Assembly (NCBI GenBank): GCA_902773365.1 | Contig: CACYEG010000018.1 | Span: 1-10,664 of the forward strand | Direction: 5' to 3' | Source of the DNA: an uncultured Erysipelotrichaceae bacterium | GTDB lineage: Bacteria > Bacillota_I > Bacilli_A > RF39 > UBA660 | Length of the DNA: 10,664 bases | Shown: in pieces, positions 1 to 6,028 of the stretch | Position numbering within the stretch: the stretch's first letter is position 1 | Layout of the letters: each line of letters begins with the position of its first letter | Position numbers and translations under genes: made by a program | Notes under the pieces: model-generated | The model's input: only the letters and a program-made list of their open reading frames with translations | The model's database searches: none | What the model was told of the DNA's origin: nothing

Positions 1-89
1 CTATCTATCCCCTTAGTTTTAAAATTAGTTTATCATTTATGAAGCTTTCTTGTACTTCATAATCTCCCTACTTTTTCTACACTATCTTT
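1..89 (-). promoter_or_regulatory. Leader of a gene starting just outside the window
   Basis: This stretch lies beyond the rseP terminator in the direction of transcription and has no ORF of useful length. Near its end is a Shine-Dalgarno-like AAGGGG on the minus strand (9-14), leaving 8 nt before the window edge. A start codon is therefore expected at or just past position 1. Upstream of it is an 8-bp inverted repeat (37-44 with 55-62). The identity of the downstream gene cannot be seen. In Bacillus, proS and polC follow rseP, so either is a reasonable guess, but that is inference only. Confidence 0.35.
37..62. repeat. 8-bp inverted repeat, possible operator or small hairpin
   Basis: TTATGAAG (37-44) and CTTCATAA (55-62) are perfect inverted repeats separated by 10 nt. 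No T-run follows on either strand, so this is not a typical terminator. It lies between the rseP terminator and the putative ribosome binding site of the next gene, where an operator or leader hairpin would be found. In AT-rich DNA an 8-bp match can occur by chance. Confidence 0.3.
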
Positions 90-118
90 AAAAAAATCCT
101 CTAATTTCTGAGGATTTT
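90..118 (-). terminator. Rho-independent terminator of the cdsA-rseP unit
   Basis: On the minus strand a perfect 9-bp stem, AAAATCCTC paired with GAGGATTTT (110-118 and 93-101), encloses an 8-nt loop and continues into a run of seven T residues. The stem overlaps the rseP stop codon (117-119). The + strand has only about four T after the hairpin, so termination is mainly in the minus direction. This is the clearest terminator in the window. Confidence 0.88.
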
Positions 119-1184
119 AAAATAGTTTTAATATATCTTTGATTGTTATAACAATCATTAAAATAATCAAAAGAATAAAACCGACAGTATTAATCGCATT
201 TTCGACTTTTGAATTCATCTTTTTTCTTCTAATTTTTTCTATAATTAGGAATAATACTCTACCACCGTCGAATGCTGGGAATGGTAAAATGTTTATGAAT
301 CCTAAGTTAATACTTAAATATGCTGCGATAAAGAGAACTGAGTCAATACTTGTATGAGCAGCTTCACCCATTACCGAATAAACTCCAACTGGACCAGATA
401 GCGCACTTAAAGAAAGATTACCGGTAATTAAGTTTACAATTACTGACCACATGGAGTCGATTATAGATATAAACTTTGCAAAGGAATTTTTAATCGAAGC
501 CCATAGTCCTCTTTGACGTTTACCGTTTTGACCTATACCGAATGTCCTAACTTCTTGACCATCTTCGTTTTTTGAAATGATAGGTTTAACTTTATAGTCT
601 ACAACTTTGCCATCCGGTTTCTTTACAGTGAAAACGTATGTATCGCTTTTATGCTTATAATTTAGAAGTAAAGTTATCTTATCCCACGTCTTAGCGCTTT
701 TTCCGTCAATTTTTAGAATTCTATCTCCTACTTCTATACCGGCTTTGCTGACCGGATAACCATCTACTACTTGTCCAACATAACTTGCATTATCGACGCT
801 GCCAAATATCAAAGCTGAGATAAATAGTATAACTATTCCAGATAGGAAATTCATGGTAACACCAGCAATTAAAATTATACATCTTTGCCAAATTGGCTTA
901 TTGCACATATACTCATTTTTTTTGAGTTTGACGTCCATTCCATCATCTTCACTAGTTTCACCAGCGATCGCACAATATCCTCCGATTGGAAATAATCTTA
1001 AACTATATTCTGTCGGATCATTTTTCTTTTTTCTTTTAAAACTGAAAATTTTAGGCCCCATACCAATAGAAAATTCGTATACATAAGCTCCGAACTTTTT
1101 AGAAGTTATATAGTGACCAAATTCATGCAAGAATATAAGTACTCCCAACACCACAATCAATAATACTAAAGCTAATATATCCAT
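117..1184 (-). CDS. rseP: RIP metalloprotease RseP/RasP (site-2 protease, M50)
   Basis: This is a membrane-embedded zinc protease that makes the second, intramembrane cut in regulated proteolysis of anti-sigma factors and cleaves remnant signal peptides. The 355-residue protein has the zinc motif HEFGH (20-24) in its first membrane helix. A central PDZ-like region (about 135-200) includes a GYPVSKAGIEVGDRIL stretch. SGPVG is at 263-267, and the second catalytic motif NILPFPAFDGG (298-308) supplies Asp306. Hydrophobic segments near 3-19, 103-128, 283-300 and 333-350 fit four membrane helices. Its length is slightly below the roughly 420 residues of Bacillus RasP. The ATG at 1184 follows AGGAGG by 4 nt, and that Shine-Dalgarno overlaps the cdsA stop, so the two genes are probably co-transcribed and translationally coupled. 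dxr, which lies between cdsA and rseP in Bacillus, is absent here. Confidence 0.96.
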   Translation of the reverse strand: MDILALVLLIVVLGVLIFLHEFGHYITSKKFGAYVYEFSIGMGPKIFSFKRKKKNDPTEYSLRLFPIGGYCAIAGETSEDDGMDVKLKKNEYMCNKPIWQRCIILIAGVTMNFLSGIVILFISALIFGSVDNASYVGQVVDGYPVSKAGIEVGDRILKIDGKSAKTWDKITLLLNYKHKSDTYVFTVKKPDGKVVDYKVKPIISKNEDGQEVRTFGIGQNGKRQRGLWASIKNSFAKFISIIDSMWSVIVNLITGNLSLSALSGPVGVYSVMGEAAHTSIDSVLFIAAYLSINLGFINILPFPAFDGGRVLFLIIEKIRRKKMNSKVENAINTVGFILLIILMIVITIKDILKLF

Positions 1185-1192
1185 AATACCTC

Positions 1193-1984
1193 CTAAATTA
1201 TTCCTGCTAATAAAATATAAGCAAGGATTACAAAACTCAAACTATCTATTCTATCTAATACTCCACCGTGTCCCGGAATCAAATGAGAAAAATCTTTAAT
1301 TCCAGCCTCCCTTTTGATTGCACTATAGAATAAATCTCCTACTTCGCTAACGATCGCTAATATAACTGTTACTAATACAACTTTATATATTGGTGCAGTG
1401 CCTATTAAAGTCATATAGTATATACATGTAACAACCGATCCTAAAACTATACCACCGATACAACCTTCGATTGACTTTTTAGGGCTAATTTTAGAGAACT
1501 TATGTTTGCCAATACTAACACCAGTAAAATACGCAAACGTATCCGTCATCACGGTAATAATTAAAAGCATATAGAAATAAAACTTATTATAGACCATTAA
1601 ATTAGATGCCGTGTTGAGTATTGTGCCAAAGAACAATATAAATGCAAATAATTTAAAAGCATCACTTGTCGTATATTTACCAGTTTCAAAGTAAAATAAA
1701 CAAGGCAAGAATAACATAAGAGCCATACCAGATACGACTTTATAATCTATTGCATAACTTGCAACTAAGCTTTTAGTGTTAAAAGCAGTTAGAAAAAACA
1801 ATATAATTAATCCAATAATGGCAACTGGAATAGGATATTTTTTATCCTTCTTTAAATCTAAAAATTCCTTATATCCGAGTAAAGCAATAACACAACAAGC
1901 TATCCTAAAAGGAATTCCACCTATTATCAATAATGGTATAAATATCGCAAGCATTATCGCCGCAGAAATTATTCTCGTTTTCAT
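1193..1984 (-). CDS. cdsA: Phosphatidate cytidylyltransferase (CDP-diglyceride synthase)
   Basis: CdsA makes CDP-diacylglycerol from phosphatidic acid and CTP, the branch point to all anionic and zwitterionic phospholipids, in the cytoplasmic membrane. The 263-residue protein is highly hydrophobic, with about seven or eight membrane segments. It carries the family signature in its C-terminal part: SEVGDL begins at 213, followed by the conserved KREAGIKDF region and PGHGGVLDRIDS (237-248). A second conserved patch, DTFAYFTG through SPKKSIEG, spans about 148-174. Length is normal for the family. The ATG at 1984 is preceded by AAGGTGAT at short spacing. It follows the spoIVFB-like gene after 57 nt that hold a weak hairpin and a TATAAT box (2001-2006 on the opposite sequence), so it may have its own promoter. 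rseP follows after 8 nt. Confidence 0.95.
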   Translation of the reverse strand: MKTRIISAAIMLAIFIPLLIIGGIPFRIACCVIALLGYKEFLDLKKDKKYPIPVAIIGLIILFFLTAFNTKSLVASYAIDYKVVSGMALMLFLPCLFYFETGKYTTSDAFKLFAFILFFGTILNTASNLMVYNKFYFYMLLIITVMTDTFAYFTGVSIGKHKFSKISPKKSIEGCIGGIVLGSVVTCIYYMTLIGTAPIYKVVLVTVILAIVSEVGDLFYSAIKREAGIKDFSHLIPGHGGVLDRIDSLSFVILAYILLAGII

Positions 1985-2000
1985 ATAATCACCTTCTTAC

Positions 2001-2047
2001 ATTATAATTTAATATTTAAAAAAAATAAAGCCCCTTCACTTTTATTT
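2001..2047 (-). terminator. Possible weak terminator plus -10 box before cdsA
   Basis: On the minus strand an AT-rich stem pairs AAATAAAAG (2047-2039) with CTTTATTT (2030-2023), with one bulged A, an 8-nt loop and a T-run downstream. It overlaps the stop codon of the spoIVFB-like gene. The stem has only one G-C pair, so it may be leaky. A TATAAT hexamer follows at 2001-2006 but has no good -35 at 16-18 nt. Together these suggest a possible unit boundary before cdsA, though read-through is equally likely. Confidence 0.3.
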
Positions 2048-2779
2048 ACGTGAATACTTATATTTTAAAAGATATTCTCTTTCTTTAATGCCATCTATAG
2101 TATGTACTTTATTTCTAAACATATTTTTTATTGTCTTTATTTTTTTAAGTTTATAGTTAAATGTATAAAGAATTCTTTCTAGATAAAACTTATTTACTTG
2201 ATATTTTATATTCTTATAATCTAAAAGTATTCTATATAGTATAAATGATATCAATAAAAGATTATCTCTAATAAGATTAGATTTAATTAAAACAATACCA
2301 GAAAGAATAATAAGTGAAAAAAGAATGGATATATGTAAAGACTTCTCATATGGAACAAATAATTCAAGTAAACACTTGATAATATTATAACCATCCAAGG
2401 GACAAATCGGTAATAAATTAAATGTTATCAATAATTTATTATAATATGTAACTATACTATAACAGTGAAAATCTTTAAAGAAGTTAAGAATTAAACCAAA
2501 AATAGTTTGACTAGCTATACCAGCTATACTTATAAGGAGTTCTTCTATAATAGAATCGGATACATGGCCATCGAGTATTATAAGCCCACCAAATGGCAAT
2601 ATAGTAATAGATTGTATTTTTTTATTGAGAAACTTAATTGCTATTATATGACCTGCTTCGTGAACGAATAGAATTGCTAGAATTATCACTACATATTTTA
2701 CGTACCCACCTAATAGAGATAATAATAAAACTACATACGTCAAATAATTTATATGAATTTTATTCCATAACTTCTTCAT
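2042..2779 (-). CDS. spoIVFB: SpoIVFB-like M50 intramembrane metalloprotease
   Basis: This looks like the sporulation site-2 protease that, in Bacillus, cleaves pro-SigmaK in the outer forespore membrane. The 245-residue protein has the zinc motif HEAGH (40-44) in a hydrophobic segment and the second motif NLLPICPLDG (121-130), which provides the metal-binding Asp129. Further membrane segments lie near 12-38, 78-100, 148-165 and 172-186. The C-terminal 55 residues are basic and soluble-looking. I see no clear CBS domain of the kind at the end of Bacillus SpoIVFB (288 aa), so the tail is shorter and different. The gene overlaps the SpoIVFA-like gene by 20 nt in another frame, the classic spoIVFA-spoIVFB arrangement, which strengthens the call. 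It could instead be a general M50 protease, but the partner gene favours SpoIVFB. Confidence 0.8.
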   Translation of the reverse strand: MKKLWNKIHINYLTYVVLLLSLLGGYVKYVVIILAILFVHEAGHIIAIKFLNKKIQSITILPFGGLIILDGHVSDSIIEELLISIAGIASQTIFGLILNFFKDFHCYSIVTYYNKLLITFNLLPICPLDGYNIIKCLLELFVPYEKSLHISILFSLIILSGIVLIKSNLIRDNLLLISFILYRILLDYKNIKYQVNKFYLERILYTFNYKLKKIKTIKNMFRNKVHTIDGIKEREYLLKYKYSRK

Positions 2780-3371
2780 AATCTAGAAATTCGCCATTCT
2801 TTTTAAATACCAGATAAAGTTTCTCTGACTGCGTATTTCCTAAAAGTTGCGAAGCACTGACATAGTCATATAAATTAACGGAAATGTTTTCTAATCCACC
2901 ATACCAATATTCAATTTCATCAGTTCCTTCAATTATTACAGTAGGTCCCATTCCCTCTTTTTCCCCAATAAAAGCAACTATTCCTGAATTTATAATTGGT
3001 ACCAAAAAATGAGTACCGACATCTAGTGAATATCCGTTGTTATATGGTTCTACTGATTCTGCAATTATTTTATCTTTAAAGACCGTAGCGTCTTCAATAG
3101 GTTCTTCGATAGGAAATTTGAATCCCAAATATTTGTCGATTATTTTTGTTACTTTAGCAAAAGAAATATTGTCAGTTAAAACTTTGTTCTTAATAAAATA
3201 TTCTGCTTTATTACTAAAATTTGTTACTATCAAGCATAGAAAAAACACAATAATAGCAGTAATTATCCTCGTTATCAAAAAGTTTACATAGTTACTTTTT
3301 GATGAGTCTTTACTATTATAATTGTGCCTTTTATTTTTTATATTTTTCTTAATTTGGTCTATTTCATTCAC
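2760..3371 (-). CDS. spoIVFA: SpoIVFA-like protein: membrane anchor plus degenerate M23 domain
   Basis: In Bacillus SpoIVFA holds SpoIVFB in an inhibited complex until a forespore signal arrives. This 203-residue protein has a basic N-terminal cytoplasmic region (1-30), one membrane helix (about 31-51), a linker, and a C-terminal LytM/M23-like fold (about 120-200). That domain keeps the structural pattern (GIVAFIGEKEGMGPTVIIEG, then a YWYGGL turn), but the catalytic HxH is gone, with LYLVFK (185-190) where LHFE would be expected. It is therefore unlikely to be a peptidase. The start is GTG at 3371, preceded by AGGTGA; no in-frame ATG is nearby. That Shine-Dalgarno sits in the loop of a predicted hairpin (3369-3395). 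The overlap with a SpoIVFB-like gene supports the assignment, which rests more on architecture and context than on strong motifs. Confidence 0.72.
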   Translation of the reverse strand: MNEIDQIKKNIKNKRHNYNSKDSSKSNYVNFLITRIITAIIVFFLCLIVTNFSNKAEYFIKNKVLTDNISFAKVTKIIDKYLGFKFPIEEPIEDATVFKDKIIAESVEPYNNGYSLDVGTHFLVPIINSGIVAFIGEKEGMGPTVIIEGTDEIEYWYGGLENISVNLYDYVSASQLLGNTQSEKLYLVFKKNGEFLDYEEVME

Positions 3372-3395
3372 GATTATTTCACCTAAATAATCATA
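3369..3395 (-). promoter_or_regulatory. Hairpin presenting the SD and trapping the GTG start of spoIVFA
   Basis: On the minus strand GATTATTT (3392-3385) and AAATAATC (3379-3372) form a perfect 8-bp stem around the 5-nt loop AGGTG, which is the Shine-Dalgarno core. In RNA the stem can extend by U-G, A-U and U-G pairs through the GUG start codon itself, giving about 11 pairs. Only one pair is G-C, so the structure is weak and could respond to temperature, ribosomes or a binding protein. A regulatory role is inference. Confidence 0.4.
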
Positions 3396-3412
3396 TTAAA
3401 TAGTCGGTTAAA

Positions 3413-4774
3413 TTATTCAGCATTGTATTTATTTACAATACCCAAGAATTCTTCTTTAATTTTTTCTAATCTTTCTTCGCTTAGTGCTTCAAAACGAAGA
3501 GTTAAATTTGGTCCAGTGTTGCTCGCTCTAACTAATGCCCAACCATCAGGATAGTTTACTCTTACTCCATCTATATCGTTTATTTGGTATCCTTTTTCTT
3601 GAGAATAAATTTTGACTTTTTCGACAATTTTATATTTTAACTCCTCTTTCGTAGAAACTCTAATTTCAGGAGTACTATAATACTTGTTTAAGTGACTTGA
3701 TAATTCACTTGCCTTTTTGCCACTAATAGACAATATTTCTAAAAATCTAATACCATTATAGATGCCATCGTCAATTCCCGTCCAACGATCCCTGAAAAAT
3801 ACATGGCCAGATAGCTCTCCACCAAAGGCCAAATCTAACTCTTTGGTTTTATTTTTAGTGTAAGATGCCCCCGTTCTATACATATAAGGTGTTCCACCTA
3901 CCCTAATTATTTCATCTTCCAAAAGTTTTGAACATTTGACATCAAATAGGAAAGTTTTTTCACTTACTTTGTCGATTAAATCATCTACTACAATAGCCAT
4001 AAATGTATCTATCGGTATAACGTTACCTAACTCATCTACTAAGCCCAGTCTATCAGCATCCCCGTCATAACCAATACCACAATCGGCATGCTCTAATAAA
4101 ACTTTTTCTTTTAGCTGTTGCATATTTTCTTCTACACTAGGATCTGGGTGATGTGATGGGAAACTGCCGTCACTATAGTTGTTAATATAAATTGGCTCTA
4201 CTCCTATATTGTCGCAAATGCGACTTAAAATAGTTGCTGCGACACCATTAGCAGGGTCAAATACGACTTTCAACTTTCTCTTTATTCTAACATCGCTGAG
4301 CACGAGCTTTATATAGTTTTCTCTTATATCGACTTTTTCTACGGAACCAGCTCCATTAGAATATTCTTCACTAGTTATTAAATCGTAAATTTCCGTTATC
4401 TCGTCGCCACAAGCATTGTTGTAATTTTTAAAACTAATTTTAAAGCCGTTATCATTAACTGGATTGTGACTAGCAGTTACCATTACAGCAGGTTCTATTC
4501 TCAAATGTAGTGATGCAAAATATAACATAGGTGTAGTTACTAAACCGATATCTTTAACGTTTACTCCTCCGTCAGTGAGTCCATTTATTAGATTGCTAGT
4601 TAAAGCTTCACCACTCAATCTGTTGTCGTGACCTACTACACAAGTATCATGCTTATCTCTTAATATGATTGTTGCAAGCGCTCTACCTATATTATAGGCG
4701 TCCTGATCTTTTAATTGTGTAATGTATTCTCCCCTTATATCATAAGACCTAAATATTCTTTTATCGATCTCCAT
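3413..4774 (-). CDS. Phosphomannomutase/phosphoglucomutase
   Basis: This alpha-D-phosphohexomutase interconverts hexose 1- and 6-phosphates and feeds GDP-mannose or UDP-glucose synthesis for surface glycans. The 453-residue protein shows all four family signatures. The catalytic phosphoserine loop is TASHNP (100-105), with Ser102. The metal loop is DGDAD (237-241). The sugar-specificity loop is GGELSGH (318-324), and the phosphate-binding loop is RASNTGP (416-422). The GELSGH form fits PMM/PGM (AlgC/ManB-like) rather than GlmM. Substrate preference cannot be fixed from sequence. A TTG codon at 4783 could extend the frame, but it abuts the Shine-Dalgarno. The ATG at 4774, 9 nt after AAAGGAG and 1 nt after the upstream stop codon, is the better start. 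Translational coupling to the upstream membrane-protein gene is likely. Confidence 0.93.
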   Translation of the reverse strand: MEIDKRIFRSYDIRGEYITQLKDQDAYNIGRALATIILRDKHDTCVVGHDNRLSGEALTSNLINGLTDGGVNVKDIGLVTTPMLYFASLHLRIEPAVMVTASHNPVNDNGFKISFKNYNNACGDEITEIYDLITSEEYSNGAGSVEKVDIRENYIKLVLSDVRIKRKLKVVFDPANGVAATILSRICDNIGVEPIYINNYSDGSFPSHHPDPSVEENMQQLKEKVLLEHADCGIGYDGDADRLGLVDELGNVIPIDTFMAIVVDDLIDKVSEKTFLFDVKCSKLLEDEIIRVGGTPYMYRTGASYTKNKTKELDLAFGGELSGHVFFRDRWTGIDDGIYNGIRFLEILSISGKKASELSSHLNKYYSTPEIRVSTKEELKYKIVEKVKIYSQEKGYQINDIDGVRVNYPDGWALVRASNTGPNLTLRFEALSEERLEKIKEEFLGIVNKYNAE

Positions 4775-4775
4775 C

Positions 4776-5288
4776 TTACACAACTCCTTTTAATAAACCA
4801 AATGAAACAATGCTCATTATAACTGCTGCGATAAACACTCCAAATAGCGCTGCGACAAAGGATTTTTTCTTATCTAATCCCATTAATACTGCAATTAAAC
4901 AACCTGTCCAAGCGCCACTACCAGGTAAGGGAACTGCTACAAATAACATGATACCCAAATATCCATATTTATCGATTATATTTTTCTTCTTAAGAGCTTT
5001 ATTTTGCCACCAGTCGAAGAACTTTTTAAAAATCTTTATCTTCGATAATATTTTAATTAATTTCTCCATTAAGAATAAGACGAATGGAATTATCAAAATA
5101 TTTCCAAGTACACACACTAAAATGCTACCCCACATCGGCATCTTTAATAAAGATGCTGCAATTAATCCACCGCGAAGTTCTAATACAGGCAATAAAGATA
5201 TGATAAATACTAAAATATATTTACCTAACAATGAGCCAGTAAGACCGGCAAATAAGCCCAATATAATATTAACTAATCTTTTAGCCAT
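4776..5288 (-). CDS. COG2426 / small multi-drug export family membrane protein
   Basis: This 170-residue integral membrane protein matches the family annotated as putative small multi-drug export protein (Sm_multidrug_ex, COG2426). Its transport role is poorly supported experimentally, so the name should be taken loosely. Family features visible are ELRGG (37-41) after the first hydrophobic segment, GNxxxxPF around 62-69, a basic amphipathic stretch (about 79-104), and PLPGSGAWTG (120-129) before two final helices. Around four or five membrane segments are expected. The ATG at 5288 lies 7 nt after AAAGGAG and overlaps the end of tmk by 8 nt, and pmm starts 1 nt after its stop. It is thus tightly embedded in the tmk-pmm unit, but its neighbours do not reveal a substrate. 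Confidence 0.85.
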   Translation of the reverse strand: MAKRLVNIILGLFAGLTGSLLGKYILVFIISLLPVLELRGGLIAASLLKMPMWGSILVCVLGNILIIPFVLFLMEKLIKILSKIKIFKKFFDWWQNKALKKKNIIDKYGYLGIMLFVAVPLPGSGAWTGCLIAVLMGLDKKKSFVAALFGVFIAAVIMSIVSFGLLKGVV

Positions 5289-5961
5289 TTATAATCTCCT
5301 TTACTGTTTTATAGAGTTCCTCATTAATATCTTCGATACTTCTTATAACACCATTATCTGCACACTTGATTGTTATAAAATTATATAATTTTGCAAGTTC
5401 AAGATATGTTTCCTCTCCTAGACGCAAGTACGTCTCATCCATTTCTACTCTATCTAGTTTTTCTTCCCTTTTTTCTTTTAATATTTTTGCTTCAAGGTAG
5501 GGCATATGCAAGAATACGACTTTATCTGGTCTCGGTAAACCGAGGAAATCGTATTCTAGAGTTTCTATAAATTTGAACATTTCTTTTCTTTTCTTGGCAG
5601 TACCAAATTTACTTCCTTGGAATGCCATATTTGAGATTGTATATCTATCTAGTATTACAGTAACGCCAAAATCCAAATTGGTTTTTATTTGTTCTATATT
5701 ATATAATCTATCAGCTGCATAATAAAGGCTTGCAACTTTTCCAGGAATAGTCGCTGCTTTATCGCCAAAATAGGAGTCACATATCGCTGGTTTACCAAGA
5801 ACTGGTCCGCCAATAATTTTTCCAGTTGGTGTATCGTATCTAGGAAAAGACATGTAGAATACTGGAATATTGTCCTTTTTTAATTTTTCACAAAGAAGCT
5901 TAGTTTGCGTTTCTTTACCGCTACAATCGGTCCCTTCTATAACAATTAATTTACCCTTCAT
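5281..5961 (-). CDS. tmk: Thymidylate kinase (dTMP kinase), long divergent type
   Basis: This enzyme phosphorylates dTMP to dTDP for DNA synthesis in the cytosol. The 226-residue protein has a P-loop GTDCSGKE (10-17), the DRY motif (105-107) followed by a conserved SNMAFQGSK stretch, and a LID-like basic segment (about 157-171, with KREEK). The usual bacterial dTMP-binding EPGGT is replaced by FPRYDTPTGK (39-48), and a long insert with conserved aromatic residues follows (about 50-85). This resembles a variant seen in Clostridia-type genomes more than E. coli Tmk. A different deoxynucleoside monophosphate specificity cannot be excluded. A GTG at 5970 could start the frame, but it lies inside the Shine-Dalgarno GGGTGG. 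The ATG at 5961, 5 nt after that site, is preferred. It overlaps the next gene by 8 nt. Confidence 0.87.
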   Translation of the reverse strand: MKGKLIVIEGTDCSGKETQTKLLCEKLKKDNIPVFYMSFPRYDTPTGKIIGGPVLGKPAICDSYFGDKAATIPGKVASLYYAADRLYNIEQIKTNLDFGVTVILDRYTISNMAFQGSKFGTAKKRKEMFKFIETLEYDFLGLPRPDKVVFLHMPYLEAKILKEKREEKLDRVEMDETYLRLGEETYLELAKLYNFITIKCADNGVIRSIEDINEELYKTVKEIING

Positions 5962-5982
5962 TATTACCACCCTATATTTAAT

Positions 5983-6011
5983 ATTATAACTAAATTGTCA
6001 GAAAAAGAAAA
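5983..6011 (-). promoter_or_regulatory. Possible promoter for the tmk operon
   Basis: A perfect TATAAT hexamer lies on the minus strand at 5983-5988, 22 nt before the preferred tmk start. The hexamer 17 nt upstream, TTTTCT (6006-6011), matches the -35 consensus at only three positions. The site follows the glyS terminator hairpin, where a new promoter would be expected, but the weak -35 keeps this tentative. Confidence 0.3.
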
Positions 6012-6028
6012 GGACTCTTTTTAGAGTC
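6003..6028 (-). terminator. Terminator hairpin at the end of glyS
   Basis: On the minus strand GACTCT (6028-6023) pairs with AGAGTC (6018-6013) around an AAAA loop, followed by CCTTTTCTTTTTC. The 6-bp stem overlaps the glyS TGA stop. The T-rich tail is interrupted by C residues, so efficiency is uncertain, but position and shape fit an intrinsic terminator separating rnj-glyS from tmk. Confidence 0.6.

Noticed and set aside
853..1086. Short + strand frames within rseP (also 139-357)
   Set aside because: Both are antisense to well-supported rseP sequence and have no start signals or family resemblance.
4810..5388. A 192-codon open frame on the + strand
   Set aside because: It lies antisense to the COG2426 gene and the end of tmk, has low-complexity Asn/Ile/Pro-rich composition, no convincing ribosome binding site and no recognisable domain. 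The minus-strand genes in this place have clear motifs.
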